A stretch of 64,000 nt of DNA from JAOAPG01 sp963791575 (GTDB lineage: Bacteria; Acidobacteriota; Terriglobia; Terriglobales; Acidobacteriaceae). The notes under the pieces were generated by a model. The model was given only the letters and a program-made list of their open reading frames with translations, ran no database searches and was not told the DNA's origin. This document shows, in pieces, positions 15,867-23,310 of this stretch (within the stretch, counting starts at the first letter, position 1; each line of letters opens with the position of its first letter). The stretch lies in NCBI GenBank assembly GCA_963791575.1, contig CAWBSY010000012.1, positions 1 through 64,000 of the forward strand, written 5' to 3'. Both the position numbers and the translations under genes were made by a program.

Positions 15867-17270
15867 ATGAAGCACCACTCAATTTGTTTATCTGAAGATC
15901 GCAACAGTATTCTTGCGGTTGGCGTGCTTCTTTTGTCTGTATTACTGCTCAGCAGTTGCGGTGGGGGCAGCAGCTCGGTAAGTTCTAAGACCTCATCTAC
16001 CCCAACTCTGAGTTCTCTTTCGGTTTCACCTGCCAGCACAACGGTTGTAGTAAGTAATAACCAGCAGTTCGTAGCGACAGGAGTTTTCACCGATGGAAGC
16101 CAGCGAGAGATGACTAGTTCCGTCGTCTGGTCAAGCACTCAGCCTGCAACCGCAACTATCAGCGCTTCTGGTCTCGCCGTTTCTAAACAACAGGGAACTG
16201 CAATTATTTCGGCGGCGTCGGGTTCGCTCAAGGGGTCCGCGACTCTGGCGGTAATGCCAGCGCCATTAGTTTCTCTCTCAGTATCGCCATCGAGCTCATC
16301 CTTGATTAAAGGCAGTTCGCAACAGCTTAGAGCCATTGGAACGTTTAGTGACAAGAGCACTCAAGACCTTACCAGCGTGGTCAATTGGACGAGTTCCGCA
16401 ACCAGCATTGCAACAGTGTCGAGCTCCGGTTTGGCTACAGCTGAAACGCCTGGCAACGCGACAGTCACCGTGGTGTCGGGTGCAATCGGTGGAACGGCAA
16501 CAGTAACGGTAATGCAACCGGTGTTGGTTTCGATCGCTGTCAATCCTCCAGCCTCATCAATCTCACTCGGCGATAAAGAGCAATTGATCGCTCTCGGTTC
16601 CTACGACGACGGTAGCACCCAAGATCTGACCAGCGCTGCCTCTTGGCAAACCAATCAATCATTTGTATTAACTATGAGCCAGACGGGAATGGCAGCAGGA
16701 CAAAATGTCGGATCGGCGACAGTATCAGCGACTGTGGGTTCCATCAACGGATCCGGGATAGTAAGTGTAGGACCTCTCATGGCAACAGATTATTTCTCAA
16801 ATGCTAATACTGCCGGAGCGCCTGTGGGCAACATTACTGTAATTAATACCGGAGTTACGGGTGGAAATCTTTGTGCGATGGTCTACGTCTTTGATACAAG
16901 TCAGGAAATGAGTGAGTGTTGCGGCTGCAGCATATCTTCGGATGGCGAAAGGACATTGTCGCTGGACGCAGATCTCACGGCAAATCCTCTCACTCAAGTA
17001 CAACTTCACACTGGCGTCATAAAGATCATCGCGGCCGATCCGACTAACAATCCCACCTGTAATGCCGGCAGTGTTACTCCCGCGGGGCTGCTGGTTTCTT
17101 GGGCGACCCATATACAGACGGACCCACAAAGCACGTTCGATGTCACCGAAGAACGGTCCCGATTATCACCCCTAGGGAGCGCAGAGTCAGCAGTACTCCA
17201 GAATCTTTGCACGTACGTACAAAAACTGGGCAGCGGTCACGGTCTGTGTACGTGTGGAGTCGGAGACTAG
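15867..17270 (+). CDS. Lipoprotein with three Big_2 Ig-like repeats and a C-terminal Cys-rich domain
   Basis: 467 residues. Lipobox LLSSC with Cys31. Three Big_2-type beta-sandwich repeats follow (about 48-128, 130-217, 219-303), each with a SLSVSPxxxxL start, Q(F/L)xAxGxFxDGSxQDLTS middle and xxATVSxxSG end. Residues 308-467 are a second copy of the Cys-rich domain of the 198-residue protein at 12773-13369: TDYFSNANTAGAP, NLCAMVYVFD, QEMSECCGC, NPLTQ, HTGVIKI, SWATH, LQNLCTY, KLGSGHGLCTC, with eight cysteines. It is a cell-surface display architecture: lipid anchor, Ig stalk, Cys-rich head. Strong SD GAGGAGG before ATG 15867. Confidence 0.88.
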   Translation: MKHHSICLSEDRNSILAVGVLLLSVLLLSSCGGGSSSVSSKTSSTPTLSSLSVSPASTTVVVSNNQQFVATGVFTDGSQREMTSSVVWSSTQPATATISASGLAVSKQQGTAIISAASGSLKGSATLAVMPAPLVSLSVSPSSSSLIKGSSQQLRAIGTFSDKSTQDLTSVVNWTSSATSIATVSSSGLATAETPGNATVTVVSGAIGGTATVTVMQPVLVSIAVNPPASSISLGDKEQLIALGSYDDGSTQDLTSAASWQTNQSFVLTMSQTGMAAGQNVGSATVSATVGSINGSGIVSVGPLMATDYFSNANTAGAPVGNITVINTGVTGGNLCAMVYVFDTSQEMSECCGCSISSDGERTLSLDADLTANPLTQVQLHTGVIKIIAADPTNNPTCNAGSVTPAGLLVSWATHIQTDPQSTFDVTEERSRLSPLGSAESAVLQNLCTYVQKLGSGHGLCTCGVGD

Positions 17271-17285
17271 CCGCGCTGTCCGCAC

Positions 17286-17582
17286 TTGAAGAGTTCGCTC
17301 TTTCTAACTGGGCTTCTTAACTGGCTTTCGCTGATTGCTTATGCTCAGCCACGACCGTTGGGAAGGCCTGTGCCGGTTTCATGGGGACCGGTATGGCTGG
17401 TTGCAAATTCGCAGGGCGATTCCGTGCAGCGAACATTCTTTGCCCGAATGAACGAAAATCTCGTTTCAACTTCCGCAATAGTTCCTTCAGGCGGAATAGA
17501 CGGGGGAGTGGCTGATTATCAAGTGCCGCTCTATATTTCCGAACCCACTCTTGATCACAGTCAAACATACGACGACTCTTAA
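17286..17582 (+). CDS. Possible small secreted protein
   Basis: 98-residue frame starting at TTG 17286. The first 21 residues (KSSLFLTGLLNWLSLIAYAQ) look like a signal peptide with an AYA-Q cleavage site, the style used elsewhere in this window. The rest matches nothing I recognise. No Shine-Dalgarno is evident and it begins 16 bases after the lipoprotein stop, so it may be chance. The rest of the 17271-17712 interval holds nothing else. Confidence 0.33.
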   Translation: MKSSLFLTGLLNWLSLIAYAQPRPLGRPVPVSWGPVWLVANSQGDSVQRTFFARMNENLVSTSAIVPSGGIDGGVADYQVPLYISEPTLDHSQTYDDS

Positions 17583-17712
17583 CAGGAAAACTTTTTGGAG
17601 CAGCGAGGAAAGCATTTATATCCTCTCTTGAACGGAGAAGCAATTTCCCTAAATGGGCTAGTCGGTAAGGGCTGATCACTCTAGGTTGGAAGCCAAGGAA
17701 GGCTGAAATTTC

Positions 17713-19155
17713 TTAACGAAAAATCGCTTTGAGAACATGCTTTAGCCTGGCACCAAAGCCGCGACGTGGCTTAGCATCGATGGGCTCTGACGAAACTGGT
17801 GGAGAAACCTCCGGCTGAATGGATGCGAACCTTCCCGCAGACACAACCGGAAGATCCCTCGAGTCCTCGACCGGAGGCGGACTGGCAATAGCTGGTGCGT
17901 TGAACACAATGGGAGCGCTTATCATTACGTGCGGCTCGCCGGCTTTGAGCGCAGGTAACGCTGCTGTTTCAGGTCCTGCGTTTGCCTGTGACGCAGAATC
18001 TCCTATTTTGCCCTCCGAAGCGGACTGTGAAGAAGCCGACTCTTTTTTCTGCCAGTCGTCAGGCTGAGCCAGACGCATCGCCCCCTGCAGATTCGGGTCG
18101 GCGCCATTGGACGCGATCAGCTCTGGGGCGCGCGGAGGCGGACAACCACAATCCTGTGGCAACGCTGTCTCAACTATGTGAGTGCTTCCTGAGTGCAGAG
18201 CAGTGTCCGTTGCGCTCACCCGCCCCATATGAAACACGATCTTGTCGTCGGGCTCAACTTCATAAACGCCCTCGCCCATTAATTCCGAGACTACCGCTCT
18301 GGCTGTGTTCCCAGGCAATCCTCGCATACATGTGTCGCCTCGCGAGTCGGCGCTAATAGCGTAGTGAAACTCGCCAGGACCACGCAGCAGAATGCGAAAA
18401 TCCGGCGTCATGATTGCGTCAGTCGAGTGTTCCAACGCATAATGCGTCTCCAACGCTCCCGTGCCCATGGCAATCATCAAGTCAGCTCCGTTTGGTGCAC
18501 GTGTTATTGAGACAGAGGTGCTGGGGCAGACATATATCTCGCCTCCCCGTGGCAGACGGAGCAACATGGTGTCGTGACCCGCAGTTACGGAAGCCCCAGA
18601 AACCAGCCGATCCGCCGAAACCACGTTCCCATAACTGGCTGGACTGACCGGTACAGCCACTGGTTCTATACTTTTTGTAAGGGTTGGAATTGATGGTGGC
18701 TTAGCGATAGCCTCTTCTTTTTCGACATGCAGACGAAGGATTAACTTGTCCCCGACGTTATCCACCGAATAGGTCAGTGGCTTCCGCAAATCCACGACCA
18801 ATCTCGCTACAGGAGGAGAGGTCATGAATTGATGTAGCCGGATCCCTGCAATATCTTCGCTACGTACTTTGATCCGCTTCTCGGAAATGGACATCTCGGC
18901 ATTTTGCAGGTCAACTGTGATTCTGCGAGGCCGGTCTGACGTGGTGATATTTGGAACGATGCGCCGGCTCGATGTTATCTCAACTGCGGGGGCACCTTGG
19001 TCGAGAACCACGGTGACCCGGGAAAGAACAATCGGAGTGTCCCTTGCACCATTAGAATCTGGTACGGGGTTGGACACTTGCGCCAGAGCAGGCAACAGTA
19101 AGACCGATAGAAAAAGTCCGACGGACTTAGGTTTGAACTGCGGCCAGAATTTCAT
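17713..19155 (-). CDS. Exported AMIN-domain and FecR-like protein
   Basis: 480 residues. Signal peptide ending LLPALAQ. Residues about 45-130 form an AMIN domain (VTVVLDQGAPAVEITSSRRI ... RRITVDLQNAEM ... VARLVVDLRKPLTYSV), the peptidoglycan-localising module of AmiC and PilQ. Residues about 180-300 (MLLRLPRGGEIYVCPSTSVS, ALETHYALEHSTDAIMTPDF, ILLRGPGEFHYAI) resemble FecR-type domains. The C-terminus is Pro/Ala/Ser-rich with a basic end. ATG 19155 is preferred over GTG 19164, because AGGTG of the upstream gene's stop region forms its ribosome site. The upstream LuxR-type gene ends 9 bases earlier, so the two are one operon. Confidence 0.83.
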   Translation of the reverse strand: MKFWPQFKPKSVGLFLSVLLLPALAQVSNPVPDSNGARDTPIVLSRVTVVLDQGAPAVEITSSRRIVPNITTSDRPRRITVDLQNAEMSISEKRIKVRSEDIAGIRLHQFMTSPPVARLVVDLRKPLTYSVDNVGDKLILRLHVEKEEAIAKPPSIPTLTKSIEPVAVPVSPASYGNVVSADRLVSGASVTAGHDTMLLRLPRGGEIYVCPSTSVSITRAPNGADLMIAMGTGALETHYALEHSTDAIMTPDFRILLRGPGEFHYAISADSRGDTCMRGLPGNTARAVVSELMGEGVYEVEPDDKIVFHMGRVSATDTALHSGSTHIVETALPQDCGCPPPRAPELIASNGADPNLQGAMRLAQPDDWQKKESASSQSASEGKIGDSASQANAGPETAALPALKAGEPHVMISAPIVFNAPAIASPPPVEDSRDLPVVSAGRFASIQPEVSPPVSSEPIDAKPRRGFGARLKHVLKAIFR

Positions 19156-19164
19156 GCGGCACAC

Positions 19165-19713
19165 CTACGACTGAGAAACGAAGAGCTTACCAACTATGCC
19201 GGAACGCGTGGTAACACCCATTTTGACCATCACCATGCGAACGAACGCCTTTACTGTATTTGGACTGATGCCTAAGCGACTTGCGATCTCCTTGCTCGTA
19301 AGCCCCTGCAGCAATAGCTCGACCGTTTGATTCTCACGAAGAGTAAAGCCAAACAGTCTCGACGCGCTGGACAACGCATTTACCCGTGAGAGGTTCCTCT
19401 CCAAAAGCAAAACCTTTGTTCGCTGAGATGTCCCGTTTGTTTGCGCCGTAAGGGCATTTACTGAGAGGTCAAACGCGCGGCACACATAACGTCGATTTCC
19501 TGATCTGAATTCGCTGGCAAATGTGAGACCTTCACCAGAGCGTCCCGTGACCAGTCTTGTGCAGATACGGTCCACCAAAAACGTATCAACACATTTTGTG
19601 AGTTGCGAGGTCGTCGGATAAGCAAGTATCTTTACCGCCTCGGAATTGAACATGAGCAGTTTTGGTTTTTCATCCAAAACAAGGAAACCTGCATTCAGCT
19701 CTTCGTTGCCCAT
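19165..19713 (-). CDS. LuxR-type transcriptional regulator, receiver-less (paralogue 2)
   Basis: 182 residues, full-length paralogue of the regulator at 14751-15281. N-terminal PAS-like segment (NAGFLVLDEKPKLLMFNSEA, VKILAYP), middle block with RTKVLLLERNLSRV, C-terminal LuxR HTH (GFTLRENQTVELLLQGLTSK, EIASRLGISPNTVKAFVRMV). No Asp-containing receiver. It is cotranscribed with the AMIN/FecR-like gene. Two such regulators bracket the locus and point inward-outward, which suggests local cross-regulation. Confidence 0.86.
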   Translation of the reverse strand: MGNEELNAGFLVLDEKPKLLMFNSEAVKILAYPTTSQLTKCVDTFLVDRICTRLVTGRSGEGLTFASEFRSGNRRYVCRAFDLSVNALTAQTNGTSQRTKVLLLERNLSRVNALSSASRLFGFTLRENQTVELLLQGLTSKEIASRLGISPNTVKAFVRMVMVKMGVTTRSGIVGKLFVSQS

Positions 19714-20297
19714 AAAAGGCGCACTCCATCTAGCTAGTCTCTGGGGGGCGTGGGAAGAAAGATCCGGACAAAGTGGGCTAATGCTATCTGCCTAGTTTTG
19801 AGCCCATCTGACACTTCGGGGGAAAGGCGCCCTAAGTTTCTACTCCGTCGTGAGCTTTGTCAAGAGGGAGATCCCGGCGGCGGAAGATTTCAGAATTCTT
19901 TATTCGTGGCCGGGCGACCGCACAAAACAACCGCTTCAGCCTGTAATGTCTTTCCCCAACCGCATACGCAATAGAGACATGGCAGCACGTCGAAAAGGAC
20001 GTGCTCCTCCTTTGAGAATGGTGATAACTGTCGAAATGAAGCAATTACACTCGTTCGAAACTGCCACAATGCGAAGGTGACGCTCAGGGTGGGGTAATTG
20101 CCGAACAGCCTCGCCCTGCCAAAGGGGTCCTTTTTGCTATCCTGAACAGTGTCCCGAAATTGTCAAATCAGCGGCGGCTGGTTGGCGAGCAGTGAAGAAA
20201 TTCCGCCCGAGCCAAGCGAGGACTCAATCTTGCCAAAGTTTAGGAACGCCTACCATATGGAATAGGCTGTGCCCGATTTTTTGTGCCCAGTGACCGC

Positions 20298-20328
20298 TTG
20301 CATGTGCTTGGAAAAAGTACACTATAAA
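20298..20328 (+). promoter_or_regulatory. Putative sigma-70-type promoter
   Basis: TTGCAT at 20298-20303 and TATAAA at 20323-20328, spacing 19 (slightly long), 43 bases before the ATG at 20371. Confidence 0.35.
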
Positions 20329-20340
20329 GCGGTGACTAGT

Positions 20341-20365
20341 AACGGACACGAGAGTCCGTTGGAGG
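20341..20365 (+). promoter_or_regulatory. Leader hairpin abutting the ribosome binding site
   Basis: AACGGAC (20341-20347) pairs with GTCCGTT (20354-20360) and is followed directly by GGAGG (20361-20365), six bases before ATG 20371. Position suits mRNA stabilisation or translation control. Confidence 0.5.
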
Positions 20366-20370
20366 TACCG

Positions 20371-21287
20371 ATGAATGTTTCACCCGCCTGGCTTCTGCTA
20401 CTGAGCGCCTTTCTGCCGCAATCAGCCTCGAATGACACTGGAGTCAAAATGACAATCCACTTTGGAATGTCCGGCCAACCTATTGAGCAGACCATTTACT
20501 TGCGTGGAGACCGCAAACGCACGGAGTCCCGAGGTTCCTCCGGGCGCGTCGGATCTGATGGAGCGAAGCAAGTGACCTATGGCCCCCGCCTTGTCTTAAT
20601 TACACGCTGCGATTTGGGCCAAATCTTTGAGTTGAATCTTGATGATGCTCAATATGTTTCGACGCCATATCCACCCAAGCCATTCACCAAAAAAGAAATC
20701 GAAGCGCGTGGATTAAATAGATTGAATATGTCCACATCCGAAAAGCCGACGCTGCGAATCGAAACCACCACCCTAGACACAGGCGAGCGCAAAGAGATCT
20801 CCGGACACATTGCAAGACATATCATCATGACCCGAAAGCAGATTCCGCTCGAAGGTTCCCACTCTCAACCGCAAGACACGGTAACAGACGGCTGGTACAT
20901 CGACTTCGATCAGAGCCTTTCATGCGATCGCAGACCACCAAAAGGAACGCGAGCCCACAGCTTCGGGGGCGTGTTAGTGGCTGGGAATCAACTCATGGAA
21001 AGACCTGAATTCATCGATATCGGCGAAGCGCAAACGGGATTCCCCTTGCAGCAAACCATGACTTCGAAAACCACCTATATCGGAGCAGACGGAAACACGC
21101 CGATTCTAAGAACGAAACCCTTGTGACCCAGTTCGTCGAAGGTCCTCTCGATCCCGCGCTCTTCGAAATTCCTCAAAATTTCAAACAGGTAGATCACATT
21201 GAGCGGAACCCTCCAGCTCCAAATTCTCAAATGATCACTCTTTGGGAGCGATTTCGCCTCGCGGTTTCGAATCTCTTTCGCCTCTAA
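20371..21287 (+). CDS. Exported hypothetical protein, frameshifted near its C-terminus
   Basis: Start ATG 20371 follows a GGAGG site; an upstream in-frame start at 20269 has none. Signal peptide MNVSPAWLLLLSAFLPQSAS. The mature protein is beta-rich (VKMTIHFGMSGQPIEQTIYL, YGPRLVLITRCDLGQIFEL) and resembles DUF4412-like or LolA-like periplasmic proteins without a firm match. The frame closes at 21126, but another frame continues convincingly (VTQFVEGPLDPALFEIPQNF, then KQVDHIERNPPAP ... RLAVSNLFRL) to a stop at 21285-21287. One base missing by the AAACCC run near 21115-21120 would restore it. Phrases of the type DPxLFEIPxxFKxV are typical endings of such proteins. Confidence 0.78.
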
Positions 21288-21440
21288 CGTAGGAGCGATT
21301 TCGCCGTCCCATCAGCCGAAACCCGCCCCTTCAAATCGCCACGTCACCGCCGTTTCCCACTATTGCCCTTCTGATTCCCTCTAAAACGCCGGTGACTGTT
21401 TCCATCTTCTCTCCCTGAGGTAAGATGTAGAAACATCTGT

Positions 21441-23183
21441 ATGGAGTCCCCCGCGAATCACCCGGCTTACTCCGGCCGCGAGCTTCGGCCCTCTCCACGC
21501 AACCGTCGCCGCAGTGTGCGGCAGAAGGTTCACATCCCCGCCTACGCCAATCTCAATGGCAGTCGCAGTGGGATGGTTCTCGATCTCAATGAAATAATCG
21601 ACATCAGCGAAGACGGTATCTGCATTCAGACCTCTACGCCGTTGACTCCGAATCGCAGTTTGCCGGTGTCTCTGGATCTAGCTGAAACCAAAGCCTTCAT
21701 TCACACCGCCGGTCTCGTCGTCTGGACGGACAAATCGGGCCGCGCTGGCCTGCGTTTTCCGGAGCTGCCTCCTCAATCTCGCCAGCAGCTTCAGGAATGG
21801 CTTTTTGCCAATGCAATCGCTGCTTGCGTAAATCATGGGGAAGGGATGTCCCGTCCCCCAGCTGCTTCCGTGCAGAGAGTTAAAGTAGCCGCAGATATTG
21901 CATCGGCAAAAGAGAATATTCCAAATCTTTTATCCCTCGACCTCCCGCAGGCTAGCTCGCCACAATTCGAACCGGCCGCGCCTCTCGATTACACCTCAGT
22001 TCTGATGGGTATGGCCGCGGTTCAGAAAGAAGTGGAAGCGATTGGTGCTGATCAAGACCAGTCGCTGCGAGTGATCGCGGGTTGCGCTCTTACATTTACG
22101 CGAGCCACCGGCGCGGCGATCGCCCTATCAAATGAATACATAAAGAGCGAGTCCGAAGATGATTCTCAACTTGCGCCGCTTGCGATAGAAGAAGAAATGA
22201 CTTGCGCCGCCGTCGCTGGCTGCGATGCTCCTCCTCTAGGTTCTCGCTTGCACGTAGGATCGGGCTTCTCCGGTGAATGCGTGCGCAGCCGGACGCTTCT
22301 GAATTGCGAGGACGCCGAAACCGATACGCGTGTCGATCGTGAAACCTGCCGCGCTCTCGGAATTCGATCCATGATCGCCGTGCCTGTCATGCTGAACGAC
22401 AATGCCATCGGCTTGCTGGAAGTATTCTCTCCCGATCCACGCGCATTCAGCAGTAACGACGATGCTGTTCTCGCCCGGCTGGCCAAGATGATCGCCGGCG
22501 CCGTCGCAAAAGCGAACGCACCGGCCCAACAAATATCGGCGGCTCCTCTGCTTTTCGGACAAAACATATTTCCTTCGACCGGATCTTTCGAAAATGAGAA
22601 ATCCATCGAACCTTTGTCCGAATCATTCAACGACAGATATTCCAGAATTCTGCTGATCGCCGCAGCCGCAACTTTGCTGATCGTTCTACTCTGGCTGTTC
22701 GCTTCACACGGAAAAAACCGGGCCGGCGCGAATGAATCCCAACTGCCGGTCACCGCGGAAACGACCGGCGTTACCAGTAGTCCATCTGCAAAATCGCTTC
22801 CGACAAACAACATTGGAGGTCTCCGCAGACTAGCGTCGCAAGGAGACGCTCTCGCGCAATACGCCTTAGGAGTACGTTATGCTACTGGCGAAGACGTTAA
22901 ACAAGACGATTCCCAAGCCTTCGCCTGGTTCACCAAAGCCGCCGAGCAGGGAAGCGTTCCAGCGCAAGCGACTCTAGGCGCTTACTACTGGGCTGGACGG
23001 GGTATCCCGCAAGATCTGAAGAAAGCATATTTCTGGGCAGTCCTGGCGCAAGCCGGCGGCGATCAAGGAAGTAAATATCGCACAGCCGTGCTGGCCTCGC
23101 GATTGACTCGCAATCAGATCGCAGCCGCGCAACAGCAAGCCGACGATTGGATTAAAACCCACCGCTTATCCGCAAAGAATTAG
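21441..23183 (+). CDS. PilZ-GAF-transmembrane-Sel1 repeat protein
   Basis: 580 residues with an unusual order of modules. N-terminal PilZ-like domain (about 20-115: RRRSVRQKVHIPAYANLNGS, then IDISEDGICIQTSTPL). GAF domain (about 190-350: TFTRATGAAIALSNEY, GSGFSGECVRSRTLLNCEDA, RSMIAVPVMLNDNAIGLLEV). One TM (about 400-420, ILLIAAAATLLIVLLWLFA). C-terminal Sel1-like TPR repeats (about 455-560: GDALAQYALGVRYATGEDV, QGSVPAQATLGAYYWAGRGI). By family, PilZ could sense c-di-GMP, GAF a small ligand, and Sel1 repeats bind partners, the Sel1 part being across the membrane from the sensors. No enzymatic domain. Monocistronic. Confidence 0.87.
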   Translation: MESPANHPAYSGRELRPSPRNRRRSVRQKVHIPAYANLNGSRSGMVLDLNEIIDISEDGICIQTSTPLTPNRSLPVSLDLAETKAFIHTAGLVVWTDKSGRAGLRFPELPPQSRQQLQEWLFANAIAACVNHGEGMSRPPAASVQRVKVAADIASAKENIPNLLSLDLPQASSPQFEPAAPLDYTSVLMGMAAVQKEVEAIGADQDQSLRVIAGCALTFTRATGAAIALSNEYIKSESEDDSQLAPLAIEEEMTCAAVAGCDAPPLGSRLHVGSGFSGECVRSRTLLNCEDAETDTRVDRETCRALGIRSMIAVPVMLNDNAIGLLEVFSPDPRAFSSNDDAVLARLAKMIAGAVAKANAPAQQISAAPLLFGQNIFPSTGSFENEKSIEPLSESFNDRYSRILLIAAAATLLIVLLWLFASHGKNRAGANESQLPVTAETTGVTSSPSAKSLPTNNIGGLRRLASQGDALAQYALGVRYATGEDVKQDDSQAFAWFTKAAEQGSVPAQATLGAYYWAGRGIPQDLKKAYFWAVLAQAGGDQGSKYRTAVLASRLTRNQIAAAQQQADDWIKTHRLSAKN

Positions 23184-23190
23184 TGCCGCG

Positions 23191-23218
23191 TATTTTGTAA
23201 TTACCATATTTTGTAATT
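23191..23218. repeat. Two direct copies of TATTTTGTAATT
   Basis: Copies at 23191-23202 and 23207-23218, 16-base period, in the AT-rich spacer between the PilZ-GAF gene and the MarR-GNAT gene. Possibly a regulatory site or an upstream promoter element. Confidence 0.4.
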
Positions 23219-23269
23219 TTTAAAGATACGCATCAACTCACTCACAAGCGCAAAAACATTGACCGGCGA

Positions 23270-23292
23270 GATAGTTGCTTTTAGCAACTATC
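23270..23292. promoter_or_regulatory. Perfect inverted repeat, candidate MarR operator
   Basis: GATAGTTGCT (23270-23279) and AGCAACTATC (23283-23292) are exact reverse complements separated by TTT, 18 bases before the ATG of the MarR-GNAT gene. Size and position fit autoregulation by a MarR dimer (inference). Confidence 0.68.
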
Positions 23293-23310
23293 GACGTGTA
23301 GACTCTTTCC

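Larger units (their letters stand above)
19714..20370. other. Long intergenic region between divergent units
   Basis: 657 bases without a supported gene; short frames on both strands lack ribosome sites and coding character. CTAGTCTC occurs at 19734-19741 just upstream of the LuxR-type gene, matching copies in two other spacers of the locus. A promoter and leader hairpin for the gene at 20371 lie at the right end. Confidence 0.5.

Noticed and set aside
15867..16780. Big_2 repeats considered as a possible DNA repeat or CRISPR-like array
   Set aside because: The repetition is at the protein level with diverged codons; no spacer-repeat structure.
17317..17679. 120-codon minus-strand frame
   Set aside because: Basic, Arg/Lys-rich product without motifs or ribosome site; overlaps the plus-strand small ORF with a better signal peptide. 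Probably a shadow.
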